In this document: positions 4,896 through 10,365 of the stretch, piece after piece
How the letters are laid out: each line of letters starts with the position of its first letter
Position numbering within the stretch: the stretch's first letter is position 1
From: Candidatus Woesearchaeota archaeon
Lineage (GTDB): Archaea; Nanobdellota; Nanobdellia; Woesearchaeales; GW2011-AR4
DNA: 10,511 bases
NCBI GenBank assembly: GCA_018303645.1
Contig: JAGVXR010000039.1
Location: forward strand, 1-10,511
Direction of reading: 5' to 3'
Made by a program: the position numbers and the translations under genes
The notes under the pieces: model-generated
The model's database searches: none
What the model was told of the DNA's origin: nothing
The model's input: only the letters and a program-made list of their open reading frames with translations

Positions 4896-6389
4896 ATGAA
4901 AAAAACTATTGCGTTTGTAATTATTGCTATATTTTTGTTCAGCTTAGCGCCTTTGGCTTTTGCCGAGGAAGGCTCTAAAGATGATACAAGAACGGAAATA
5001 AAGACCAAAGAAGAAATAAAGAGCGATGTATTAAAAACAAGAACAGAGATAAGGGCTAAAGCTGAAGAGAGAAAAAAAGACAATCTGGAAAGGATAAAAG
5101 TCCTGAGGGAGGAACACAGAGCCAAAATAGAAGCTTTGGACTCTGAAAAGCTTGACAGGGTTTCTAATTTAGGCAATGAAAGGCTGCAGAAAATAGCTGA
5201 GCTCGACAAAAGGCAGATTGAAAGGCTGGCAGCACTTAACATAAAAAATCTGGAAAAGATTGCAGAGCTGAAAAAGGAAAGGCTCGAAAGGATATCCAAG
5301 CTAAGCGAAGAGAAGATTGAAAGAATGGCAGAGCTTGATAAAGACAATCTTGAGAAGGTTTCTGATTTGAATGATACAGAAATAGAGAAGTTCTCCACTT
5401 TGAACAGGGCTGAATTGAAGGCTATGGCAAAGCTTGACAAGGAAAGGATGAAGGCAGAGTTAAAAGCGCTTAAAGTTGTCAAGGTAAAAAAAGCAGAAGA
5501 TCTTGACAGGAGGGAAATATCAACTGCAATGCTTGCACAGGCCAGAGAAAAGTTTGACAAAGCAGAAGACGAGTTTCACGAGGCGACAGAACAATTGACA
5601 GATGAAAGGCAAAAGCTAAAAGAGGCAAGAGACAAAAAAGATGAGAAAGCTTCCTTGGAGCACGCCAAAAACTACTTGCTGAAGACTGCTGATGCCCTGA
5701 TAAAGCACCTTGAAAAGATAAAGGCAAAAGTGCAGGAAAGCAAAAATATACCTGATGACAGGGAAGCAAAGATTACAGCAGAGATAGACGCACAGATTGT
5801 TGAAATCAATGCAATAAAGGCTGACGCACAGGCTGCAACAACAAAAGAGCAGATAAAAGAGGCTGCAAAAAAGCTCAGAGAGAAGTGGAACAGGCTCAAG
5901 CACCTGACAAGGCTTTTTGCTGAAAGAGTTGTATCAGCCAGGGTTGAAGGGCTTGTGAACCAAGGAATAGTGCTTGAGAAGAGGCTTGACAACGTGCTTG
6001 CAGAGGCAAAGGAAAAAGGAATAGAAGTTAATGTAAGCGCAGAAATAAGCCAGTTCAGCGTGAAGATTGCAGCTGCAAAGGACAAGTACACACAGGCACA
6101 GGCTAAACTGTCTGCAGTGCTTGACTTAAAGGCAGGCGATGCAACCAATGAGCAGATAAAGGCAGCAGCTGACGAGGTAAATACTCTTCTTAAGGAGGCA
6201 AGAGATGCTGTAAAGGAAGCCCATGGCATATTAAAGACAATTGTCAAGAAACTAAAAGAGGCTGATTCTGAAGCGGACATATCTGCAGAAGTTGAGGTTG
6301 AAGTTGCCCAGGATACATCTGCAAGCACAGATGGAGCAGAGACAGATGAAACAACTGAATCAAGCACAGAAGCAGCAGCTTCAACTTGA
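4896..6389 (+). CDS. Secreted long coiled-coil protein with tandem 11-residue (hendecad) repeats
   Basis: The 497-aa protein has a signal peptide (KKTIAFVIIAIFLFSLAPLAFA, cleavage after about residue 23), with no Cys lipobox and no C-terminal membrane helix. Residues 70-190 are eleven consecutive 11-residue units, each starting with Leu at 70, 81, 92 and so on to 180. The approximate consensus is L-[DN]-x-E-x-[LI]-E-[KR]-[IV]-[AS]-[ED], and a degenerate unit lies at 59-69. Such hendecads form straight or slightly right-handed coiled coils. A second helical, Lys/Glu/Ala-rich part (210-455) is without the strict period. The end is a short acidic strand-like stretch and a Ser/Thr-rich tail (470-497). 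A stalk or fibre outside the cell is an inference. A strong SD (GGAGGT, 4883-4888) precedes ATG 4896. Codon use looks resident and the gene seems strongly expressed. Confidence 0.85.
   Translation: MKKTIAFVIIAIFLFSLAPLAFAEEGSKDDTRTEIKTKEEIKSDVLKTRTEIRAKAEERKKDNLERIKVLREEHRAKIEALDSEKLDRVSNLGNERLQKIAELDKRQIERLAALNIKNLEKIAELKKERLERISKLSEEKIERMAELDKDNLEKVSDLNDTEIEKFSTLNRAELKAMAKLDKERMKAELKALKVVKVKKAEDLDRREISTAMLAQAREKFDKAEDEFHEATEQLTDERQKLKEARDKKDEKASLEHAKNYLLKTADALIKHLEKIKAKVQESKNIPDDREAKITAEIDAQIVEINAIKADAQAATTKEQIKEAAKKLREKWNRLKHLTRLFAERVVSARVEGLVNQGIVLEKRLDNVLAEAKEKGIEVNVSAEISQFSVKIAAAKDKYTQAQAKLSAVLDLKAGDATNEQIKAAADEVNTLLKEARDAVKEAHGILKTIVKKLKEADSEADISAEVEVEVAQDTSASTDGAETDETTESSTEAAAST
5103..5465 (+). 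repeat. Eleven 33-bp coding repeats (hendecads)
   Basis: Eleven successive 33-bp units encode residues 70-190. They are divergent at DNA level, for example LDSEKLDRVSN, LGNERLQKIAE, LDKRQIERLAA and LNIKNLEKIAE, but the Leu spacing of exactly 11 residues never slips. This suggests old duplication under structural selection. Confidence 0.85.
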
Positions 6390-6394
6390 TTTAA

Positions 6395-6409
6395 TTTTTT
6401 ATTTTTTTA
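6395..6409 (+). terminator. T-rich terminator after the coiled-coil gene
   Basis: TTTTTTATTTTTTTA starts six bases after the TGA at 6387-6389, with no hairpin, as expected for archaeal oligo-T termination. Confidence 0.6.
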
Positions 6410-6423
6410 TTTGATGAGAAAGA

Positions 6424-6429
6424 TTTAAA
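6424..6429 (+). promoter_or_regulatory. TATA-like box for the small lipoprotein gene
   Basis: TTTAAA (in GATTTAAATATT) predicts a start near 6453, leaving a leader of about 15 nt that contains AGGTGGT (6456-6462), a good SD six bases before ATG 6468. Confidence 0.45.
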
Positions 6430-6467
6430 TATTGAATATAAGTAACAATCCAAATAGGTGGTAACTT

Positions 6468-6725
6468 ATGAAAAAAATATTGTTATCGATGCTTGTTTTG
6501 ATTATTATTTCTGTTGCAGCATGCCAACAGGCTGCAAAAGAGCCTGTAATGGAAAAAAAACCAGATGTAATGGAAAAGGCGCCGGCAACCATTACGGCAA
6601 CAGGAGATACCGCTGTAGATGCTGTTGGCAATGGCTTAAATAACGTTGACAGCGTTGAAAAGGATTTAAGCACTGACGGGCTTAGCGGCTTGGATGCAGG
6701 CTTAGATGATGTACAGAAAATTTAA
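6468..6725 (+). CDS. Small secreted lipoprotein
   Basis: The 85-aa precursor has the N-terminus MKKILLSMLVLIIISVAAC, a charged start, a hydrophobic core and a lipobox-like SVAAC with Cys19 as the likely lipidated residue. The mature part is short, rich in Ala, Asp and Lys, and ends in an acidic, Leu/Val-spaced helix (VDSVEKDLSTDGLSGLDAGL). I have the impression of similar short tails in small lipoproteins of DPANN archaea, but no function is known. AGGTGGT precedes the ATG. Codon use resembles the rib and coiled-coil genes. It lies between the coiled-coil gene and the relic rtcA promoter, and the T-rich CTTTTTCTTTTA at about 6745-6756 may end its transcript. Confidence 0.75.
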   Translation: MKKILLSMLVLIIISVAACQQAAKEPVMEKKPDVMEKAPATITATGDTAVDAVGNGLNNVDSVEKDLSTDGLSGLDAGLDDVQKI

Positions 6726-6730
6726 CAATC

Positions 6731-6736
6731 TTTATA
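6731..6736 (+). promoter_or_regulatory. TATA box of the original rtcA start
   Basis: TTTATA is centred 27-28 nt upstream of ATG 6761, the same geometry as at ribK. That ATG opens MIRIDG, the RtcA N-terminus, and then runs into the inserted sequence, stopping at 6812-6814. The promoter is thus probably the ancestral rtcA promoter, now cut off from the gene body. Confidence 0.55.
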
Positions 6737-6768
6737 ATTAAAGGCTTTTTCTTTTATCTTATGATTAG

Positions 6769-6785
6769 GATTGATGGAATCAATC
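6769..6785. repeat. 17-bp palindrome spanning the left insertion junction
   Basis: GATTGATGGAATCAATC has perfect 7-bp arms around GGA. The left arm is resident rtcA sequence and the right arm belongs to the insert, so the palindrome exists only because of the insertion. The minus-strand lipoprotein stop (6780-6782) lies in its right arm. Confidence 0.6.
6770..6777 (+). repeat. Left copy of the flanking repeat ATTGATGG
   Basis: ATTGATGG (codons I-D-G of RtcA) recurs at 8692-8699 in the same reading phase. The bases on either side differ. It could be a target-site duplication, or the remnant and replacement copies of the same gene segment. Confidence 0.6.
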
Positions 6786-7223
6786 AGCACATTTTTCTAA
6801 ATTACCTTCTTTGACAACATTTTTGCATTTAGAACTTGTTACTATTACTCCTTCAGGCGTTAATTTACCACCTTCATACTCTTTTACTTTTGGTGGCTCA
6901 TTACCTTCTTTATAAATAGGAACTAAACAATTTATCCATCCATTACTATAATGCCCATATGCGATATATTCTTTGCCAGGAAAACTATCGCTGAATTGAC
7001 CTCCGCAGGACTCAGTTAACTTTATTATATTTTCATATTGGTCTTGTAAACATAAATAACTATTTCCCAAAAATCCAATTGAAAGGCATGAAGTTCCCTT
7101 TACTTTCACAATTTTGCCTTCATATTTTTCAGGATAAAAAGTAATATCTTGTATAGAATTATATCCTATATTACATGCTGTAAGAAGTAACATACAAGTT
7201 AATAGTACTGTGGCAAATCTCAT
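6780..7223 (-). CDS. Cysteine-containing lipoprotein with an OB-like domain
   Basis: The 147-aa precursor begins MRFATVLLTCMLLLTAC, with a lipobox-like LLTAC placing lipidated Cys at residue 17. The mature part opens with S-I-Q-D-I-T-F-Y-P-E-K-Y-E-G-K-I-V-K-V-K-G, resembling the first strands of small OB-fold domains in secreted proteins (D-I-x-x-x-P-x-K-Y-x-G-K-x-V-x-V-x-G). It has several further Cys that could form disulfides, and the function is unknown. TTTATA at 7250-7255 (minus strand) lies 29-30 nt upstream of ATG 7223, so the leader is at most a few bases. The gene sits within the element that splits rtcA, and its stop, TGA 6780-6782, is almost at the left junction. It is probably cargo of that element, or was captured with it. 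Confidence 0.7.
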   Translation of the reverse strand: MRFATVLLTCMLLLTACNIGYNSIQDITFYPEKYEGKIVKVKGTSCLSIGFLGNSYLCLQDQYENIIKLTESCGGQFSDSFPGKEYIAYGHYSNGWINCLVPIYKEGNEPPKVKEYEGGKLTPEGVIVTSSKCKNVVKEGNLEKCAD

Positions 7224-7249
7224 TTTATGATTGATAATATGTAATACTT

Positions 7250-7255
7250 TATAAA
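7250..7255 (-). promoter_or_regulatory. TATA box of the inserted lipoprotein gene
   Basis: TTTATA on the minus strand (in ATATTTATAAAG), centred 29-30 nt from ATG 7223. The stretch from here to 7430 is AT-rich and also holds CATATTTATAAAC at 7291-7302 on the plus strand, a possible TATA box for the endonuclease gene. Confidence 0.45.
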
Positions 7256-7430
7256 TATTCCATAAATAATACCACTGGACATCCTCACGTCATATTTATA
7301 AACTAATTCTGCTCATTTTTTATTATTTTCATATTTTAATCTCATAAAATGTCTCAACTGCCAAATTAAGTCTTTCGCTTTCAGCAAAATCATTTTATGC
7401 AGTTTCAACCAAAAAAGAGCGTGATTAAAA

Positions 7431-8696
7431 ATGATTTCAAATATTAATCAAAAAATAGAACACAGTTTAAAGACTTATATAAATGAGTGTCCAGAAGTGA
7501 AAACTATCATTCATTGGTATGATTTGTACAAAGGGCATTACTTAGAATTAGATAACAATTTTCAAAAAGAAATATTTGAAAAAGCTGTTAAAAAAGCAGG
7601 TAACTATTGTGAATTAGGAAGAGTACTTAGTATAGGAAGAAAAACAATTTCTGCATGTAGCAAAGGAAAATGTAGCCCTCAGATAAAGGTGTTATACAAA
7701 ATATCAAATTATGTTATTTACCCATTAGATGATATTAATAGCAAAATTATAGAGGTTTCTGGATTAAAGCCAAAATTACCATTTCAACTTCATAATAAGG
7801 AAGGAGCTGAAATTAGGGCTGCTTTTTTATCGGATGGGCACATAGATAAGAATCAGACTTCACCAGCCCAATATTGTGCATATGAATTAGAACTTCATGA
7901 AAGATTAGTCAGCTTATGCAAGGAAGTTTTTGGAGAATTTGAGGCTAGGACATATTTCAATAATGGATCGCATATCACAAAATTTCCAGCTGTTATTGGA
8001 AGAGCTTTAGAATTAAGTGGTGTTCCTAAAGGAGATAAAAGGTTAGCTAACTCCCATTTGCCAAAAGATATCCTTCTAGGCAATAAAGAAATTCAAATAC
8101 CTTATCTTAGAAGGGTATTTGATGATGAAGGAGATGTTTGCTTCGATAAGCATGGAAAAAGAGCAGTAAGAATAACTAGAAGTGTAAATATAAACTATTC
8201 AACAATAGAGATTCCTTCTGAAAGATGGGTTAGATTCCAGCTTCCTGACAATATTAGACAAAACCTATTATCAGGTGAACAATTATTGCTTTTAAAATTA
8301 GGAATTGATGCTAGATTGTATCCAGAAGGAATTTATAATAGCAAGAATGGTAACTTAACTGCTAAATGGAGAATTCAGATTGCTCAGCAAGACCAACTAA
8401 AGAAATTCGCTGAATTAATTGGTTTTAACTTAGATAGAAAAAGGCAAAAATTACGAGAAATGATAAAATCTTACCAGTTTAGAAAATTACCAAATGGAAA
8501 AGCAAAGAATGAGTCCTTAGACTTTATTGAAAATACTATTAAAAACAAAGGATTTTTTAAATATAGTGATTTGGCCAAGGAAATAGTAAAAAGTGGAAGA
8601 AGCTATGACATGGCAGGTAGATATATAAGGTTCTTCCTTGAGCAAAAGAGAATAAAGAAGATAAAACGAGGTATTTACACTCTTGATACAAATTGA
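7431..8696 (+). CDS. LAGLIDADG-family homing endonuclease with helix-turn-helix ends
   Basis: The 421-aa protein has two LAGLIDADG-type helices: IRAAFLSDGHI (residues 128-138, acidic D135) and YLRRVFDDEGDV (225-236, acidic E233). A single-chain, two-motif enzyme of this kind cuts a long, asymmetric DNA target. An N-terminal helix-turn-helix lies at about 46-96 (AGNYCELGRVLSIGRKTISACSKGK) and a C-terminal winged helix at about 364-418 (FFKYSDLAKEIVKSG ... IKKIKRGIYTLDTN); both may add DNA contacts. GTGAT (7421-7425), complementary to the archaeal 16S 3' end, precedes ATG 7431. The frame ends TLDTN-TGA inside the right ATTGATGG repeat, overlapping the TTG start of rtcA by 14 bases, so rtcA may be translated by coupling from this mRNA. 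Codon use is AT-rich (TTA, AGA, ATA), unlike rtcA. Confidence 0.85.
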   Translation: MISNINQKIEHSLKTYINECPEVKTIIHWYDLYKGHYLELDNNFQKEIFEKAVKKAGNYCELGRVLSIGRKTISACSKGKCSPQIKVLYKISNYVIYPLDDINSKIIEVSGLKPKLPFQLHNKEGAEIRAAFLSDGHIDKNQTSPAQYCAYELELHERLVSLCKEVFGEFEARTYFNNGSHITKFPAVIGRALELSGVPKGDKRLANSHLPKDILLGNKEIQIPYLRRVFDDEGDVCFDKHGKRAVRITRSVNINYSTIEIPSERWVRFQLPDNIRQNLLSGEQLLLLKLGIDARLYPEGIYNSKNGNLTAKWRIQIAQQDQLKKFAELIGFNLDRKRQKLREMIKSYQFRKLPNGKAKNESLDFIENTIKNKGFFKYSDLAKEIVKSGRSYDMAGRYIRFFLEQKRIKKIKRGIYTLDTN

Positions 8697-9774
8697 TGGT
8701 AACTGGGGGGAAGGTGGTGGTGCTATCGTCCGCGTAGCTTTAGCCCTTTCCACAATCACCCAAAAGCCATTTGAGATTTTTGACATAAGGAAAGGGCGCA
8801 AGGATGCCGGATTGAAAAACCAGCACCTTTATTGTGTCAAATCACTACAGGAGCTTTGCAATGCAGGAGCAGAAGGCGCTGAGCTTGGCTCCTTATGCCT
8901 GAAATATTATCCCAAAAAGATAGTTGCAAAAAATCTGAAAATTGACATAGAAACTGCAGGTTCTATAACATTATTGCTTCAGGCTTTATTGCTGCCGGCC
9001 ATGTTTGCCAGCAAGCCAATGACAATATCTGCAACAGGGGGCACAGACACAAAATGGAGCCAGCCGTTTGACTACTTCAGCAATGTTTTGCTGCCGCAAT
9101 TGCAAAGATTTGCAAAAATAGAGGCAAGGTTGCTGAAGCGAGGATATTACCCCAAAGGCAACGGCAAAGTGGAGATAAAAATAAATCCGAAGTTCAAGCT
9201 AAACGATTTTTCCGGTTTTGACGAATTTCAACAGCATTTAAAGCAAAATATCCATCCATATAATTTGCTTGAACAGCACCATCTGATTCAAATTAAAGGA
9301 GTATCGCACGCATCAAGAAATCTGGAAAGCGCAAGAGTTGCCGAAAGGCAGGCGCATTCAGCACAGGCAATTTTGGGCAAAAAGTATAATGCTCCCATAA
9401 AGATAAGCTCTGAATACCAGGATACGCTGTCAATTGGGTCCGGCATAACTCTCTGGGCAATTTTCTCGAAAAATAAAGATGACATTGATGAAAACAACCC
9501 TATAAGGCTCGGGGCAGATGCATTGGGAGAGCAGGGCAAAAAGGCTGAAATAGTCGGGGAGGAAGCTGCTAAAAACTTGATAAAGGAAATTGAAAGCAAA
9601 GCGCCTGTTGACAGGCATCTTGCAGACCAGATACTCCCATTCATGGCTTTAGTTAATGGTTCAATTAAAACATCTGAAATAACAAACCACTGCAGGACTA
9701 ATATTTACGCAATACAGCAGTTTATGGGGGAGGTTTTCAAGGTTGATGAAGAAAACAAAATCATACAATGTTAA
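8683..9774 (+). CDS. rtcA: RNA 3'-terminal phosphate cyclase
   Basis: This enzyme converts RNA 3'-phosphates to 2',3'-cyclic phosphates using ATP through a covalent histidine-AMP (EC 6.5.1.4). Family marks are IDGNWGEGGGAIVR (residues 4-17), RKGRKDAGLKNQHL (36-49; relatives often have P-G-L where A-G-L is seen), TAGSITLLLQ (91-100), the GGTD motif (119-122), RGYYPKGNG (153-161), RHLADQ (311-316) and HCRTNI (336-341), where His336 aligns with the adenylated His of E. coli RtcA. At 363 aa it is slightly longer than the usual roughly 340. The start is TTG 8683: the frame is closed by a stop at 8662-8664 and there is no ATG before the IDG motif. MIQIDG appears to be a substitute for the MIRIDG stranded at 6761. 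It ends one base before the convergent gene. Confidence 0.9.
   Translation: MIQIDGNWGEGGGAIVRVALALSTITQKPFEIFDIRKGRKDAGLKNQHLYCVKSLQELCNAGAEGAELGSLCLKYYPKKIVAKNLKIDIETAGSITLLLQALLLPAMFASKPMTISATGGTDTKWSQPFDYFSNVLLPQLQRFAKIEARLLKRGYYPKGNGKVEIKINPKFKLNDFSGFDEFQQHLKQNIHPYNLLEQHHLIQIKGVSHASRNLESARVAERQAHSAQAILGKKYNAPIKISSEYQDTLSIGSGITLWAIFSKNKDDIDENNPIRLGADALGEQGKKAEIVGEEAAKNLIKEIESKAPVDRHLADQILPFMALVNGSIKTSEITNHCRTNIYAIQQFMGEVFKVDEENKIIQC
8692..8699 (+). repeat. Right copy of the flanking repeat ATTGATGG
   Basis: Same eight bases and same RtcA reading phase (I-D-G) as 6770-6777. The endonuclease stop codon TGA (8694-8696) is made from this copy, so the endonuclease frame uses the target gene's own sequence to end. 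Confidence 0.6.
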
Positions 9775-9775
9775 T

Positions 9776-10285
9776 TCATTTCTTAAAAAATGTAGATTTC
9801 ATAACTAAATATAAAGAATAAATTAAGAGAATAGATAGAATTATTCTAATTTTTACATCTTTTGTGTAATATATGCCTATAATCAATGCTATTAACCATA
9901 GACCATACCTATCAAAAATGATATTTAAATTATACAAAAATTTTTGAAGTTTTAAATTCGGATATTTACTAAGAACTTCTCTTAGTCTTCTATTAAAAAT
10001 AAAATCTAATATGCCTAAATTATCTGGGTAGAGGTAAACACAAGGTATCCTATTTTTTTCGTAAATTTCCTTCTTTTTTCTATATTTTTCCCTATCTTTA
10101 GGTACATTCCATTTACCAAAAAATTCAACATAAACTTTGTATTTTGGCAAATAAAAATCAGCTACCCTATAATCTGCATAATCCCCATCAAGTTTGGATA
10201 TTTTAGATTCTCTTTCAAACTTTATAGATTTCTCTTTAAAATATTCTCCTATGAGTTCTTCTCCAGCAGAAGGATCAATATTCAT
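9776..10285 (-). CDS. PD-(D/E)XK-type nuclease-like domain fused to two C-terminal membrane helices
   Basis: The 169-aa protein (from ATG 10285) opens with SAGEELIGEYFKEKSIKFERE (residues 6-26), followed by YADYRVADFYLPKYKVYVEFFGKW (36-59). The spacing of a helix Glu (E9/E10), D43 in A-D-F-Y-L-P, and E54 with K58 resembles a PD-(D/E)XK or Vsr/DUF559-like nuclease core, completed by KKEIYEKNRIPCVYLYPDNL (71-90). Residues about 129-140 and 146-163 form two hydrophobic helices, which is unusual for this fold. An upstream ATG at 10333 would add 16 residues, but TTTATA at 10308-10313 lies between it and 10285 at exactly leaderless spacing (25-26 nt), so 10285 is preferred. Activity, target and membrane topology are unknown. 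AT-rich codon use suggests acquisition. Confidence 0.65.
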   Translation of the reverse strand: MNIDPSAGEELIGEYFKEKSIKFERESKISKLDGDYADYRVADFYLPKYKVYVEFFGKWNVPKDREKYRKKKEIYEKNRIPCVYLYPDNLGILDFIFNRRLREVLSKYPNLKLQKFLYNLNIIFDRYGLWLIALIIGIYYTKDVKIRIILSILLIYSLYLVMKSTFFKK

Positions 10286-10307
10286 AACTATACCATAGAT
10301 GTTTTTG

Positions 10308-10313
10308 TATAAA
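10308..10313 (-). promoter_or_regulatory. TATA box for the nuclease-like membrane protein
   Basis: TTTATA on the minus strand, centred 25-26 nt upstream of ATG 10285. It sets the start and predicts a leaderless transcript. Confidence 0.55.
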
Positions 10314-10335
10314 TATCTACCTATAAACAACAACC

Positions 10336-10343
10336 TTTTTAAA
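10336..10343 (+). promoter_or_regulatory. TATA box for the Zn-ribbon protein gene
   Basis: TTTTTAAA, with the TTTAAA core centred 25-26 nt upstream of ATG 10366. The transcript is again predicted leaderless. It is divergent from the box at 10308-10313 and only about 25 bp away. Confidence 0.55.
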
Positions 10344-10365
10344 CCAAATTCTTATCCCAAGCAAA

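Larger units (their letters stand above)
6761..6814 (+). pseudogene. Detached 5' end of rtcA (MIRIDG) running into the insert
   Basis: ATG ATT AGG ATT GAT GG encodes MIRID(G), which matches the RtcA opening (I-D-G-x-x-G-E-G-G-G) now supplied at 8683 as MIQIDG. After 6777 the frame enters the insert and stops after 17 codons in all (MIRIDGINQHIFLNYLL). Joining 6777 to 8700 would restore an intact frame, MIRIDGNWGEGGG. I read this as the original start left behind by an insertion. If transcribed it would yield only a 17-residue peptide. Confidence 0.6.
6778..8691. mobile_element. Candidate homing element inserted in the 5' end of rtcA
   Basis: The 1,914 bp between the two ATTGATGG copies contain a minus-strand lipoprotein gene ending 2 bp from the left junction, a 207-bp AT-rich intergenic stretch, and a plus-strand LAGLIDADG endonuclease whose stop lies in the right repeat. 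The two genes diverge, their tails reaching the ends. The right end (TTGATACAA, 8683-8691) supplies a substitute start and M-I-Q for rtcA. The insert appears more AT-rich than both flanks. I found no convincing bulge-helix-bulge splice motif and no intein frame, so I favour a DNA-level element that re-makes the gene start. The boundaries are defined only to within the 8-bp repeat. Confidence 0.5.

Noticed and set aside
4826..5560. Long minus-strand frame opposite the coiled-coil gene, and others at 5479-6367
   Set aside because: These are Ser/Leu/Phe-rich mirror images of Glu/Lys/Ala-rich helical coding sequence, typical antisense shadows, with no start signals.
7220..7399. TCATTTTATG repeated at 7220-7229 and 7390-7399, with CATAAAATG on the other strand at about 7343-7351
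   Set aside because: Short AT-rich words in an AT-rich stretch, one copy overlapping a start codon. Not distinguishable from chance.
6778..8691. Intein in RtcA
   Set aside because: The insert is not an open frame through rtcA: the frame from ATG 6761 stops at 6812-6814, one inserted gene is on the other strand, and no Cys/Ser start or His-Asn end is present at the junctions.
6770..8699. Archaeal bulge-helix-bulge intron in rtcA
   Set aside because: For every boundary allowed by the 8-bp repeat I tested the 4-bp central helix by hand. Only one (UUGA with UUGA, two wobbles) can pair at all, and it is too weak to claim. RNA data would be decisive, so this is held as an alternative only.
9288..9644. 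Minus-strand frames inside rtcA
   Set aside because: They are opposite conserved RtcA sequence and have no independent support.
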